64,000 nucleotides of DNA from contig NZ_JAFEJT020000004.1 in NCBI RefSeq assembly GCF_018555435.2, forward strand, positions 1 through 64,000. Direction: 5' to 3'. Numbering within the stretch: the first letter of the stretch is position 1; each line of letters starts with the position of its first letter. Position numbers and translations under genes: made by a program. The stretch comes from Bifidobacterium amazonense (GTDB lineage Bacteria; Actinomycetota; Actinomycetes; Actinomycetales; Bifidobacteriaceae). Shown in pieces: positions 15,057 to 23,207 of the stretch. Below the pieces are notes generated by a model that was given only the letters and a program-made list of their open reading frames with translations, did no database searches and was not told where the DNA came from.

Positions 15057-15081
15057 AACCACCCGCACGGGTGGTTTTTTT
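15057..15081 (+). terminator. Rho-independent terminator after the MuF/immunity pair
   Basis: AACCACCC (15057-15064), loop GCAC, GGGTGGTT (15069-15076), then a T-run to 15081. It ends the packaging/MuF segment and leaves the scaffold-capsid genes to a read-through or separate promoter. Dosage of the capsid genes could be set here. Confidence 0.85.
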
Positions 15082-15122
15082 ATGCCCGAAACGGGCCCCA
15101 TCAACACCATTAGGAGGAACAC

Positions 15123-15602
15123 ATGGCCGAGGAAGCCACTAATACAGACCAGTCGCGGAACGTACAGGAGCCGCACGGCGAGCAGTCCACGGACTGGGAA
15201 GCCAAATACCGAGAGGCCGTCTCGCACTCGCGTGAGTGGGAGAAGCGGGCGAAGGACAACAAGGCCGCCGCCGACGAACTGCAGCAGCTCAAGGAATCGC
15301 AGATGAGCGAACAGCAGAAGAACGAGGCGCGCACGGCGAGGCTCCAGAAAGAGCTTGACCAGTTGAAGGCCGAGAAGCAGGCTTCCGAATGGCGTGCCCA
15401 GGTCGTTGAGGAATCAGGTTTGCCGGCGAATCTCATCGTCGGCGACAGTCTCGAGGCGATGCAGGAGCATGCGAAGGCCATCAATGAGTACGTGACGGCG
15501 AAGACCGGCCGACAGCTGCCGAAGGTAGCCGACCCCGGCCGTCGACCGCAGACGGCGCCCAATGACCTGTTGCAGTACGCGACCGAAGTGTTCTCCAACT
15601 AA
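15123..15602 (+). CDS. Capsid scaffolding protein
   Basis: A 159-residue protein with TAGGAGGAAC upstream. It is highly charged and helical, with a long coiled coil (about 20-95, rich in E-K-R-A-K-D-N-K-A-A-A-D-E-L and E-L-D-Q-L-K-A-E-K) and a short C-terminal segment, the pattern of DUF4355/phage scaffolds. It sits directly before the major capsid gene. It would guide prohead assembly and then leave or be cleaved. Confidence 0.85.
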   Translation: MAEEATNTDQSRNVQEPHGEQSTDWEAKYREAVSHSREWEKRAKDNKAAADELQQLKESQMSEQQKNEARTARLQKELDQLKAEKQASEWRAQVVEESGLPANLIVGDSLEAMQEHAKAINEYVTAKTGRQLPKVADPGRRPQTAPNDLLQYATEVFSN

Positions 15603-15647
15603 CCCCATCTCATTCACCCCCCCCCATTTATCAAGGAGGCCATAATC

Positions 15648-16589
15648 ATGGCTATTTTCGGTACCGGTGGCATCAAGGCGATGCCGAATCAGATCGCGGA
15701 CGGCATCGTCGATCAGGTGCAGTCCGGCAGCGCGATTGGCGTGCTCTCGCAGCAGAAGGCGATGCGTTTCGGCGACGTGAGCATCGTCACGTTCGAGAAC
15801 CGTCCTCGTGCCGAGTTCGTCGGCGAAGGCGTGCAGAAGTCCAGCACGACCGGTTCGTTCGGCACTGTGACCGCGGTCCCGCACAAGGTGCAGGTCACCA
15901 TGCGCTTTAATCAGGAAGTGCAGTGGGCGGACGCCGACTACCAGCTCGGCATCATCAACAAGCTCGCCACCGAAGGTGCGAAGGCATTGTCCCGCGCGCT
16001 CGACCTGGGTGTGTTCTACCGTCTCAATCCGCTGACCGGCAAGCCGATCACCGCATGGACGAACTATCTGGACGCGACCGACAAGCGCGTGGCGCGTACC
16101 GCCAGCCCGGACGTCGACGTGGAAGAGGCCATTGGCCTGATTCTGGACGACAAGGAAGGCTGGGATGTCAACGGTATCGCCATGAGCCGCGAGTTCGCGT
16201 TCAGCCTCGCCACGCTCAAGGACACGCAGAAGCGCCCGCTCTACCCGGAACTCGGTTACGGCGTGACCATGAACAGTTTCAAGGGCATCCCCGCGTCCGT
16301 GACCACGACCGTCAACGCGCCCGAGTTCACCGAGCCGGCCGAGGGTGAGAACTATACGGTTCCCAAGGTCGGCGCGATTGTCGGTGATTGGAAGAACGGC
16401 ATCTACTGGGGCGTGCAGCGCAACCTGCCGTTGGAGACCATCACCTATGGCGATCCGGACGGTCAGGGCGATCTGCGCCGCACCAACCAGATCGCGCTCC
16501 GTCTGGAGATCCTGTACGCCTGGTACGTGTTCACCGACCGTTTCGCCGTAATCGAAGGCGACACGGCCACTACGAAGGCGGGCAAGTGA
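15648..16589 (+). CDS. Major capsid protein (HK97-like fold)
   Basis: A 313-residue protein led by AAGGAGG. Family-type features include the N-arm, E-loop-like F-E-N-R-P-R-A-E-F-V-G-E-G, the conserved T-M-R-F-N-Q-E-V-Q-W region, the A-domain, and L-R-L-E-I-L-Y-A-W-Y-V near the C-terminus, as in siphoviruses with a separate scaffold. It forms the icosahedral shell. Strong ribosome site, high third-position GC and position after the scaffold support it. Confidence 0.93.
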   Translation: MAIFGTGGIKAMPNQIADGIVDQVQSGSAIGVLSQQKAMRFGDVSIVTFENRPRAEFVGEGVQKSSTTGSFGTVTAVPHKVQVTMRFNQEVQWADADYQLGIINKLATEGAKALSRALDLGVFYRLNPLTGKPITAWTNYLDATDKRVARTASPDVDVEEAIGLILDDKEGWDVNGIAMSREFAFSLATLKDTQKRPLYPELGYGVTMNSFKGIPASVTTTVNAPEFTEPAEGENYTVPKVGAIVGDWKNGIYWGVQRNLPLETITYGDPDGQGDLRRTNQIALRLEILYAWYVFTDRFAVIEGDTATTKAGK

Positions 16590-17080
16590 TGAGCCAGGCG
16601 GTTGAGTTCCACCATCTGACCAGCGGCGTCGCCAATGATGCACGTCAGGCGGTCATCGAAACCCAGTTCCTCGACGACGACGGTAATCCCATCGACCTTA
16701 CCGGTGGCTCCGACGTTCCCGCAACGGTCGCATGGGATGCCGTGACCGGCAAGCCGGCCACGTATCCGGCGAGTGTGAGTTCGATCTCCGGTGCCGGCGC
16801 GACCGGCCTGAACGTCCTCAAGGCCGGCACCGCGGACGCGGCCCGCACCGCGATCGGCGCCGGCACGCCCTACACGCTGCCCGCGGCGACCGCCGCCGCG
16901 TTGGGCGGCATAAAGAAAGCCAGCGGCGTGACCGCAATCAGCACTGCCGATCCGGCAGCCGCGGCCGGCGACGCCCCGACCAAGGCCGAATACGATGCGC
17001 TCGTCGCACTCTGCGCGGAATTGAAGGCAAAGTACAACACGCTCGTGTCGGCCGGCAAAACGGCAGGTTTTTTAGCCTGA
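16589..17080 (+). CDS. Head fibre/decoration protein (frame-0 product)
   Basis: A 163-residue protein whose ATG overlaps the capsid stop (TGATG). The order T-L-P-A-A-T-A-A-A-L-G-G-I-K-K-A-S, with A-P-T-K-A-E-Y-D-A-L-V-A-L and a trailing coiled coil (L-C-A-E-L-K-A-K-Y-N), matches the phi29-type head-fibre family. It decorates the capsid. Its last codons contain a perfect -1 slippery heptamer (17068-17074), so a longer form ending at 17424 is expected. Confidence 0.8.
   Translation: MSQAVEFHHLTSGVANDARQAVIETQFLDDDGNPIDLTGGSDVPATVAWDAVTGKPATYPASVSSISGAGATGLNVLKAGTADAARTAIGAGTPYTLPAATAAALGGIKKASGVTAISTADPAAAAGDAPTKAEYDALVALCAELKAKYNTLVSAGKTAGFLA
17068..17074 (+). other. Programmed -1 frameshift site UUUUUUA
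   Basis: TTTTTTA lies in register (T-TTT-TTA relative to frame 0: codons TTT 17069-17071, TTA 17072-17074), two codons before the frame-0 TGA (17078-17080). The -1 frame is open for 116 further codons and has no usable start of its own nearby. A GACGA/TCGTC pairing lies downstream as a possible stimulator. Confidence 0.7.
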
Positions 17081-17424
17081 CCGAACCAGTCACGAACCAT
17101 TGGTGGACGACTCCGACGGTCTCGTCTCGTAACGGACTGACGGTCAATGATGCGGGAGGCGGGGCGTGGCGCGTGACCGGTACGGCGACCGCCGCGACCA
17201 CCCAGCTGGGCGGATGGCTCACGCTCGATTCCGGCGCCTATCGGCTCTCGGCCGATACGACGGACAGCCGGCTGCGCGCCACGGTCGGCGGCCTCGACAG
17301 CGTGTCCAAGCCGGAGGGCGATCTGGCGGCCGGGTCCTATCTCGCGTACATCGTCGTGACCATGAGCGTGGGCGACGGCATCGACGCGACCATCACGCCG
17401 ATGCTTTCTTCCACCGTCCAGTAA
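17074..17424 (+). CDS. Frameshift extension: beta-sandwich-like C-terminal domain of the head fibre
   Basis: The -1 frame adds 116 residues to make a 278-residue fusion. The extension is beta-rich (W-R-V-T-G-T-A-T-A-A-T-T-Q-L-G-G-W-L-T-L, then Y-R-L-S-A-D-T, then Y-L-A-Y-I-V-V-T-M), like a carbohydrate-binding or Ig-like module. No ATG, GTG or TTG start lies near its 5' end, so it can only be made by frameshift. Ig-like domains appended to phage capsid proteins by frameshift are documented in other phages; host-surface binding here is inference. Confidence 0.7.
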   Translation, partial: SLTEPVTNHWWTTPTVSSRNGLTVNDAGGGAWRVTGTATAATTQLGGWLTLDSGAYRLSADTTDSRLRATVGGLDSVSKPEGDLAAGSYLAYIVVTMSVGDGIDATITPMLSSTVQ

Positions 17425-17436
17425 AGGAGTTGTGCG

Positions 17437-17832
17437 ATGGACGATAGTCAAAATCCGACGCCGCCGTTCGCCTCGGTCGACGATCTCGCGTCGCGCTGGC
17501 ATGCGCTGACGGAGGACGAACAGGACCGTGCGAGAGCGTTGCTGGATGACGCGTCCGATCTGATCATGGCCGAATGCCCCCGTTACATGGAATCGTCGGC
17601 CGCGACGCTCAAGCGCATCGCGTGCGCGATGGTCAAACGAGCCATGATCGGCGGAGACGAGGCGATGGGCGTCACCCAGACGCAGCAGACCGCGGGACCA
17701 TTCTCCCAGATGTTCAGCTACAGCAATCCGTCCGGCGACCTGTACCTGACAAAGTCTGAGAAACGGTCCCTGGGCTGCGGCGTGCAGGTCGCGTGGTCGG
17801 TCAGCATGATCCCCGAGGAGGCCGACCCGTGA
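17437..17832 (+). CDS. Head-tail connector (adaptor) protein
   Basis: A 131-residue protein led by AAAGGAG. Helix-rich start (V-D-D-L-A-S-R-W-H-A-L-T-E-D-E-Q-D-R-A-R-A-L-L-D-D-A-S-D-L-I) is typical of the gp6/gp19 adaptor family. The ring would bind below the portal. GTGA overlap leads into the next connector. Confidence 0.75.
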   Translation: MDDSQNPTPPFASVDDLASRWHALTEDEQDRARALLDDASDLIMAECPRYMESSAATLKRIACAMVKRAMIGGDEAMGVTQTQQTAGPFSQMFSYSNPSGDLYLTKSEKRSLGCGVQVAWSVSMIPEEADP

Positions 17833-18167
17833 AAGGCGAAACCATCAAGGTGATCCGGTACCTGCCGACCGGGGACGTCGACCCGAGCGGAGCGCCACTG
17901 ACCAAGGTTGACACGGAAACGGTCGACGACGTGCTAGTCGCTCCCGGCGCCCAGGCGAACGCCACCGACTCGATCCGCCCTCAGGGCGTCACGGTGGCGT
18001 TCACCTGCTACCTGCCCCGCTCCTACGAGTATCGCAGCCTCAAGGGCGCGTTCCTGCGTATCGACGGGCACGACTACGAGGTGATCGGCGACCCGCATCC
18101 CTACGACGGCGGGCTGACGCCCACCCGGTGGAACCTGCAGGTCGAGGTCAAGGACGAGGAGGGATAA
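17829..18167 (+). CDS. Head-closure protein
   Basis: A 112-residue protein starting at GTG 17829 inside the previous stop (GTGA). The beta-rich sequence with R-I-D-G-H-D-Y-E-V-I-G-D-P and P-T-R-W-N-L-Q-V-E-V is characteristic of the phage head-closure (gp16/HP1) group. It seals the packaged head and docks the tail. Confidence 0.75.
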   Translation: MKGETIKVIRYLPTGDVDPSGAPLTKVDTETVDDVLVAPGAQANATDSIRPQGVTVAFTCYLPRSYEYRSLKGAFLRIDGHDYEVIGDPHPYDGGLTPTRWNLQVEVKDEEG

Positions 18168-18170
18168 CGC

Positions 18171-18449
18171 ATGGCCCGTGTGAAGTTGAACATGAGCGCA
18201 TTCCGCGCCTACCGTCAATCCGCGGAGGTACAGGCCGCGTGCACGGCCGAGGCGGAGCGTATAGCAGCCGCGGCCAACACGCGGGCCGCCGGCGAATGCT
18301 CGCATCCCGAGCACGCCAAGTTCAAGGTCGAAACGACGATCGACTCGACACGAGGCTCCGTCGCCCTGGTCACCACCGGAGGCGACGCCGGCTGCATCGC
18401 CCACAATGCTGCGCATAACACGCTCGTCAAGGCGTTGGGAGGCGGCTGA
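18171..18449 (+). CDS. HK97 gp10-like head-tail joining protein
   Basis: Ninety-two residues, starting 3 bases after the head-closure stop. It shows an N-terminal amphipathic helix (F-R-A-Y-R-Q-S-A-E-V-Q-A-A-C-T-A-E-A-E-R-I) and a C-terminal beta part, consistent with the short gp10-like joining family. Its ATG-overlapped stop couples it to the tail terminator. Assignment rests mostly on gene order. Confidence 0.65.
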   Translation: MARVKLNMSAFRAYRQSAEVQAACTAEAERIAAAANTRAAGECSHPEHAKFKVETTIDSTRGSVALVTTGGDAGCIAHNAAHNTLVKALGGG

Positions 18450-18832
18450 TGGCGGTGAACGCGGAAAAACTCGTCATGGACTGGCTCAACGCCGACCCAT
18501 CCATCAAGGACTCGTACCCGGCCCGGTTCGACGTACCTGCCGAATCGACGGCATCGCATCCGATCCCGTTCATCACGGTCGAACAGGTAGGAGGCGCGGA
18601 CGAGCCGTTCCGCAACCTGCCGTTGATCGCCGTGCAGGTATGGGGCGAGTCCCGGTGGCTGGTCTCCGAAGCCGCGAGCCGGCTCGTCGTCCCGCGGTTG
18701 AAGCGCATTATCGAACGTCCCAGCGTGGCCGCGGTGGAACTGACCGGCCGCACGCATTTCCCGATGCCGGACGGACGGTCCCGATATCAGATATTGGTCC
18801 AACTGGTCGTCGAATCCGGCGACCTCTTTTGA
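18449..18832 (+). CDS. Tail terminator protein
   Basis: A 127-residue protein whose ATG overlaps the previous stop. The sequence is alpha-beta with F-I-T-V-E-Q-V-G-G, I-A-V-Q-V-W-G and Y-Q-I-L-V-Q-L-V-V-E, like the lambda gpU/tail-completion family. It caps the tail tube. Position between joining and tube genes supports it. Confidence 0.72.
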   Translation: MAVNAEKLVMDWLNADPSIKDSYPARFDVPAESTASHPIPFITVEQVGGADEPFRNLPLIAVQVWGESRWLVSEAASRLVVPRLKRIIERPSVAAVELTGRTHFPMPDGRSRYQILVQLVVESGDLF

Positions 18833-18843
18833 AAGGAAGCCTC

Positions 18844-19422
18844 ATGGCTGATTCCACAACGAACGATTCCTCGCTGGTGTCGCTCGGCAAGTTCAAGGTC
18901 GGCGGCTACGCGTATTGGGCCCCCGCTGGCACGGCATTGCCGACCGACGCGAGCACCGCGCTGCCGGCGGCGTACAAGCTGATCGGCTACCTGTCCGAGG
19001 ACGGCATGACCATCACGACCGACACGGACACCGTCGAGGTCAAGGACGCGAACGGCAACACCGTGATGAAGGTCATCTCCAGCTTCGCGGAAAGCACCCA
19101 GTTCACCTTGCTCGAGATCCTGCGCGCCGAGGCCGCGAAGCTGCGTTACAACGACACGGCCGTCACCGGCACGGACAAGAGCCTGACCATCAAGCACCAG
19201 ATGCCGTCCGACGACACGTTCGTGCTCGTGTTCGAACTCGTCCTCACCGGCGCGACCCTAGGCCGCATCGTGATCGGCCGGGCCTCGCGAGCCGAATTCG
19301 GCGACCGTCAGGTACATGCCGGCGACGCGCAGGGATACGACGTGACGTGCGCATGCAACGACATGGGCGGCGGCGTGACCATGATCGAATATCTCGGCGT
19401 CGCTGCCGCAAGCGGCAAGTGA
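18844..19422 (+). CDS. Major tail (tube) protein
   Basis: A 192-residue protein with GAAAGGAAG upstream. Typical of siphovirus tube proteins: K-F-K-V-G-G-Y-A-Y-W-A-P start, I-G-Y-L-S-E-D-G-M-T-I-T, then V-E-V-K-D-A-N-G-N-T-V, and beta strands ending in F-V-L-V-F-E-L-V-L. It polymerises into the tail tube. A gap of 109 bases with a CCGCAAG/CTTGCGG inverted repeat follows, before the chaperone gene. Confidence 0.87.
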   Translation: MADSTTNDSSLVSLGKFKVGGYAYWAPAGTALPTDASTALPAAYKLIGYLSEDGMTITTDTDTVEVKDANGNTVMKVISSFAESTQFTLLEILRAEAAKLRYNDTAVTGTDKSLTIKHQMPSDDTFVLVFELVLTGATLGRIVIGRASRAEFGDRQVHAGDAQGYDVTCACNDMGGGVTMIEYLGVAAASGK

Positions 19423-19531
19423 CCCCATCCAATCTTCCGCAAGCGGTTTCTTCTCACGTTCTTCGCCACTTGCGGATCCCAACTGTCGTACCCAATCCCG
19501 AAGAAGTGACATCTACCGGAAGAAGTGAGCA

Positions 19532-19870
19532 ATGACCACGAAGAGCAATCCGCCGGCCAAACGAAAGAAGCCGCAGGACCACCAGTCGAAGAATGGCCCC
19601 CGCGAGGTTACCGTACGCGGCGTGACGATCACCGTCGACCCGGCCATGTTCAACGACCTCGATATGTTCGAGGATCTGTACGACCTGCAGAACGCGGAAA
19701 ACGACGAGAACGGCCTGTTCAAGATCATCCCGTTCCTGCGCAAGGTCTGCGGCCCCGCCTACCAGCAAGTCAAGCGCGTGCTGCGCGACCCCGACACCGG
19801 ACGCATCCCCATGGAGACGGTACAGGAGTTCACGGCCGAACTGATGAGCGAGCTCAACCCAAACTCCTGA
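19532..19870 (+). CDS. Tail assembly chaperone G
   Basis: A 112-residue protein (frame-0 product) before the tape measure gene. It has a basic start, a beta segment (V-T-V-R-G-V-T-I-T-V-D) and then a helical domain. A canonical slippery site lies near its end. In siphoviruses G and GT bind the tape measure protein during tail assembly; the arrangement here is standard. Confidence 0.85.
   Translation: MTTKSNPPAKRKKPQDHQSKNGPREVTVRGVTITVDPAMFNDLDMFEDLYDLQNAENDENGLFKIIPFLRKVCGPAYQQVKRVLRDPDTGRIPMETVQEFTAELMSELNPNS
19858..19864 (+). other. Programmed -1 frameshift site CCCAAAC in the tail chaperone gene
   Basis: C-CCA-AAC is in exact X-XXY-YYZ register with frame 0 (codons CCA 19859-19861, AAC 19862-19864), two codons before the frame-0 TGA at 19868. 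The -1 frame continues to 20319. This is the conserved G/GT frameshift of tailed phages. Confidence 0.85.
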
Positions 19871-20319
19871 CGCTCGTATACGCGCTGATCACCTGTCCCG
19901 CAGCAGTGCGGGCCGACATGCGGCGCGTGTACGGGCTCAGCCTCGACCCGCTCTGGTCGGGAACCATCGGCGCGACGGAATACGCGGATCTGTTCATGGG
20001 CCTGCCCGACGGATCCCTCACCTGGATCGCATTGGACTCGACACGCGCATGGACACTCGACCAGCATCTGCTCGCCGGACTGGTCGACCGAATGACCATG
20101 TGGATGTGGAGCGCTGCAGATCCGAAGAAACGCGGCCCCCGCCCCGAACCGTTGCCCCGCCCCGGCAACCAGCACGCCGACAAGGACGACGGGACGGATT
20201 CGCGACGGGCGACGCGCACGATCAAACCGGTCGGCATGAGCGTCGAGGAACTCGACCGGTTCATGAGCCAACGATTCGAGGACACGGGCACCGTACGTCC
20301 GGACCGGATAAGCGAATAG
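19864..20319 (+). CDS. T extension of the tail assembly chaperone (GT product)
   Basis: The -1 frame adds 151 residues to G, making GT of about 262 residues. It begins L-L-T-L-V-Y-A-L and includes helix-rich tail-chaperone sequence (L-D-P-L-W-S-G-T-I-G-A-T-E-Y-A-D-L-F) and a final V-E-E-L-D-R-F segment. GT:G ratio is needed for correct tail length. It starts directly in front of the tape measure gene. Confidence 0.82.
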   Translation, partial: LLTLVYALITCPAAVRADMRRVYGLSLDPLWSGTIGATEYADLFMGLPDGSLTWIALDSTRAWTLDQHLLAGLVDRMTMWMWSAADPKKRGPRPEPLPRPGNQHADKDDGTDSRRATRTIKPVGMSVEELDRFMSQRFEDTGTVRPDRISE

Positions 20320-20334
20320 AGAACGAGGTGGCGC

Positions 20335-23196
20335 ATGGCGATATCACTGGCACAGGCATTCGTCGAGATCGTCCCCAGCATGAAGGGCGTCGGCAAGGCC
20401 ATCTCATCCGCGTTCGGCGACGCGGCATCCACCGCCGGCAGCAAGGCCGGCAAGGACATGGGCTCCAGCCTCGACACGAGCCTGTCGTCCACGCTCAAAA
20501 CCGTGGGAGGCAAGGCCGGAAGCCTGCTCAAAGGCGTGGGCATCGCCGCGATCGGCGCCGCATCCGCCGCCGGCGCCGGCCTGACCGCCATCGGCAAACA
20601 GGCACTCGAAGCGTACGCGACCTACGAGCAGGCGGTCGGCGGCGTCGACACCCTGTTCAAGGACGCGTCCGGCACCGTGCAGAAATACGCCGCCGAAGCA
20701 TACAAGACGGCAGGCGTTTCCGCGAACGACTACATGAACCAGGTCACCTCGTTCGCCGCGTCCCTCGTGAGCTCGCTTGGCGGCGATACCGCGGCCGCGG
20801 CGGAGGCCGCCAACACCGCGCTCGTGGACATGTCGGACAACGCGAACAAGATGGGCACGGATTTGGGCAGCCTGCAGTGGGCCTACCAAGGGTTTGCGAA
20901 ACAGAACTATACGATGCTCGACAACCTGAAGTTGGGCTACGGCGGCACCAAGGCGGAAATGCAGCGTCTCATCGACGACGCGAACAAGCTGGGAGAGGCG
21001 CAGGGCAAGAGCAATGATCTGAGCATCGACAGCTTCGCGGACGTGGTCGAGGCCATCCACCGCGTCCAGGAAAACCTCGACATCACCGGCACCACCAGCC
21101 GTGAGGCCGCGACCACGATCGAGGGCGCGACCGGCATGATGAAGGCCGCATGGACGAACTGGCTGACCGAAATCGGCAAATCCGATGCCGACATGAAGAC
21201 ACTCACCAGCCAGCTCGTCCAGTCGGTCATCACCGTCGGCAAGAACGTCGCACCGCGTATCGCGCAGATCGCCGCCGGTCTCATCTCCGGCCTGAGCGCC
21301 GCGATGGGCGAGATCGGCCAGTACCTGCCCCAACCGGTGCAGGCCGGCATCGCCAAGGTGCAGGGCGTGTTCGCGACGTTCACCTCGTTCCTGTCCGGGT
21401 GGAGCGACAAGGCCAAGGCCCTGGTCGACATCTTCAAGACGGGCGACTTCACCAGCGGGTTCCGTGAGGCGTTCAACGTCGAGGAGGATTCGCCGGCGGT
21501 CGCCATGATCCTGCGGATCCGTGACACGGCCCTGCAGGTGAGGGATGCGATGCCGGCCATCTTCTCCAACGTCTCATCCGTCATCGGCGGCGCGTTCCAA
21601 TCCGCGGTCGGTGTCGTGTCCGGCGTGTTCACGACGATCATGGGCATCGTCGGACAGGTCGGCAAGGCGTTCTCGACCGCGTTCTCGGGCAACGGCGGCA
21701 CCTTGGCCGGATTGCTCTCCATCGTGACCACCATCATGGGGCTCGTCAGCCCATTGGGCATCGTCAAACTATTGTTCACCCAGTTCGGCGGACAGCTCAC
21801 CCAGATCGCGTCCGCGGCCATCCCGCCGCTGGTCGGCATGCTCACCAGCCTGGCCACATTGCTGGGCGGGTCGATCGCGGCGATCCTGCCCGGCATCCAG
21901 TCTCTCCTGTCCGCGATGCTGCCGGTCATCGGACTGCTGGTCACGACTGTCGGCGGTCTCGTCACAAGCATGCTGCCCATGATCGCGACCGTGGTGCAGG
22001 CGATGCTGCCGGTGATCATGCAGCTCGTGCCGATCATCACGCAGATCGTCCAGCTGGCCGCGCAGCTCATGACCGCCATCGCGCCGATCATCGCGCAGCT
22101 CGCCAGCGCGCTCATGCCGGTGATCACGAACATCATGTCGGCGCTCATGAACCTAGTCACCGCGATCATGCCCGCGGTCAGCGGCATCGTCGCGATCGTG
22201 GCGAACATCGTCTCGGTCGTGGTCAGCGGCATCCAGATGATGCTGCCCGTCATCCAGACCGTGGTCAGCGTGGTCGCCTCCGTCGTGGCCGCGGTCGTCT
22301 CCGCGGTCGGACTGATCATCGTCACGGTAACGAACATCGTCAGCGTGGTCGCCGGCGTGGTCTCCAACGTCGTGTCATCGGTCGCCGTGGTCACCGCCAT
22401 CGTGGCCGGTCTGGCTGCGGCGGTGGCCTCGGTGTTCCAAGGCATCCTCACCGTGGTCGGGTCGATCGTCAGCGCGATCGTCAGCGCGGTGAGCGCGGCG
22501 TTCCAGCTCGTCGTCAACACGATCTCCACCGCGATCAACACGGCCGGCGCGATCATCTCCGGCTTCCATGCGTTGATATCCAAGGTGTTCCAGGCGATCG
22601 GCTCGGTCATCTCGGCCACCATGAACACGATCGCCGGAGTGATCCGCAGCGGCGTGAACATCATGCAGTCCGCGTTCACCGGCATGGTCAACGCCGCCAG
22701 CAGCATGGCCGGCAAGCTCATGAGCCTGATCGGCAGCATCCCAGGCAAGATCCGCAATCTCTTCTCGAGTGCCGGCTCATGGCTCATGGACGCGGGCCGC
22801 AACATCATCAGCGGCCTGTGGAACGGCATCAGCGGCGCTATCGGCGGGCTTTACAGCAACATCACGAACGCGTTGAGCGGTCTCGTGGACAAGGCGAAGA
22901 ACGCGCTCGGCATCCACTCGCCGAGCCGCGTGTTCCGCGACGAGGTCGGTCTGATGATCGGCCAGGGCATGGGCGAGGGCATCACCGATTCGATGGGATA
23001 CGTGCGCAAACGCATGGACCGGCTCAACTCCGTGCTTAACCCCGCCGGCGGATTCGGCTACGACCTGTCCGGCTACACGCCCGCCACGGCCGGCAAGGCC
23101 GGTGCGAGCGTGCATATCACGAACTACTATCCGCAGGCCGACCCGTGGCCTTTGTCGACGAATTCGGCGTTGGACGAGATGGCGAACGGACTGTAA
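20335..23196 (+). CDS. Tape measure protein
   Basis: A 953-residue protein, by far the most hydrophobic in the phage. It starts with I-S-L-A-Q-A-F-V-E-I-V-P-S, has glycine/alanine-rich membrane-like helices at about 430-560 and 600-760, and ends with the characteristic L-G-I-H-S-P-S-R-V-F motif (about residue 860) of actinobacterial tape measures. Its length sets tail length (about 140 nm by the usual scale). A large antisense ORF over this gene is a codon-bias shadow. Confidence 0.92.
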   Translation: MAISLAQAFVEIVPSMKGVGKAISSAFGDAASTAGSKAGKDMGSSLDTSLSSTLKTVGGKAGSLLKGVGIAAIGAASAAGAGLTAIGKQALEAYATYEQAVGGVDTLFKDASGTVQKYAAEAYKTAGVSANDYMNQVTSFAASLVSSLGGDTAAAAEAANTALVDMSDNANKMGTDLGSLQWAYQGFAKQNYTMLDNLKLGYGGTKAEMQRLIDDANKLGEAQGKSNDLSIDSFADVVEAIHRVQENLDITGTTSREAATTIEGATGMMKAAWTNWLTEIGKSDADMKTLTSQLVQSVITVGKNVAPRIAQIAAGLISGLSAAMGEIGQYLPQPVQAGIAKVQGVFATFTSFLSGWSDKAKALVDIFKTGDFTSGFREAFNVEEDSPAVAMILRIRDTALQVRDAMPAIFSNVSSVIGGAFQSAVGVVSGVFTTIMGIVGQVGKAFSTAFSGNGGTLAGLLSIVTTIMGLVSPLGIVKLLFTQFGGQLTQIASAAIPPLVGMLTSLATLLGGSIAAILPGIQSLLSAMLPVIGLLVTTVGGLVTSMLPMIATVVQAMLPVIMQLVPIITQIVQLAAQLMTAIAPIIAQLASALMPVITNIMSALMNLVTAIMPAVSGIVAIVANIVSVVVSGIQMMLPVIQTVVSVVASVVAAVVSAVGLIIVTVTNIVSVVAGVVSNVVSSVAVVTAIVAGLAAAVASVFQGILTVVGSIVSAIVSAVSAAFQLVVNTISTAINTAGAIISGFHALISKVFQAIGSVISATMNTIAGVIRSGVNIMQSAFTGMVNAASSMAGKLMSLIGSIPGKIRNLFSSAGSWLMDAGRNIISGLWNGISGAIGGLYSNITNALSGLVDKAKNALGIHSPSRVFRDEVGLMIGQGMGEGITDSMGYVRKRMDRLNSVLNPAGGFGYDLSGYTPATAGKAGASVHITNYYPQADPWPLSTNSALDEMANGL

Positions 23197-23207
23197 AGGA
23201 GCATCGT

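Noticed and set aside
20937-22829. 630-codon minus-strand ORF
   Set aside because: Antisense shadow of the tape measure gene caused by high GC; no ribosome site and extreme Met/Thr composition.
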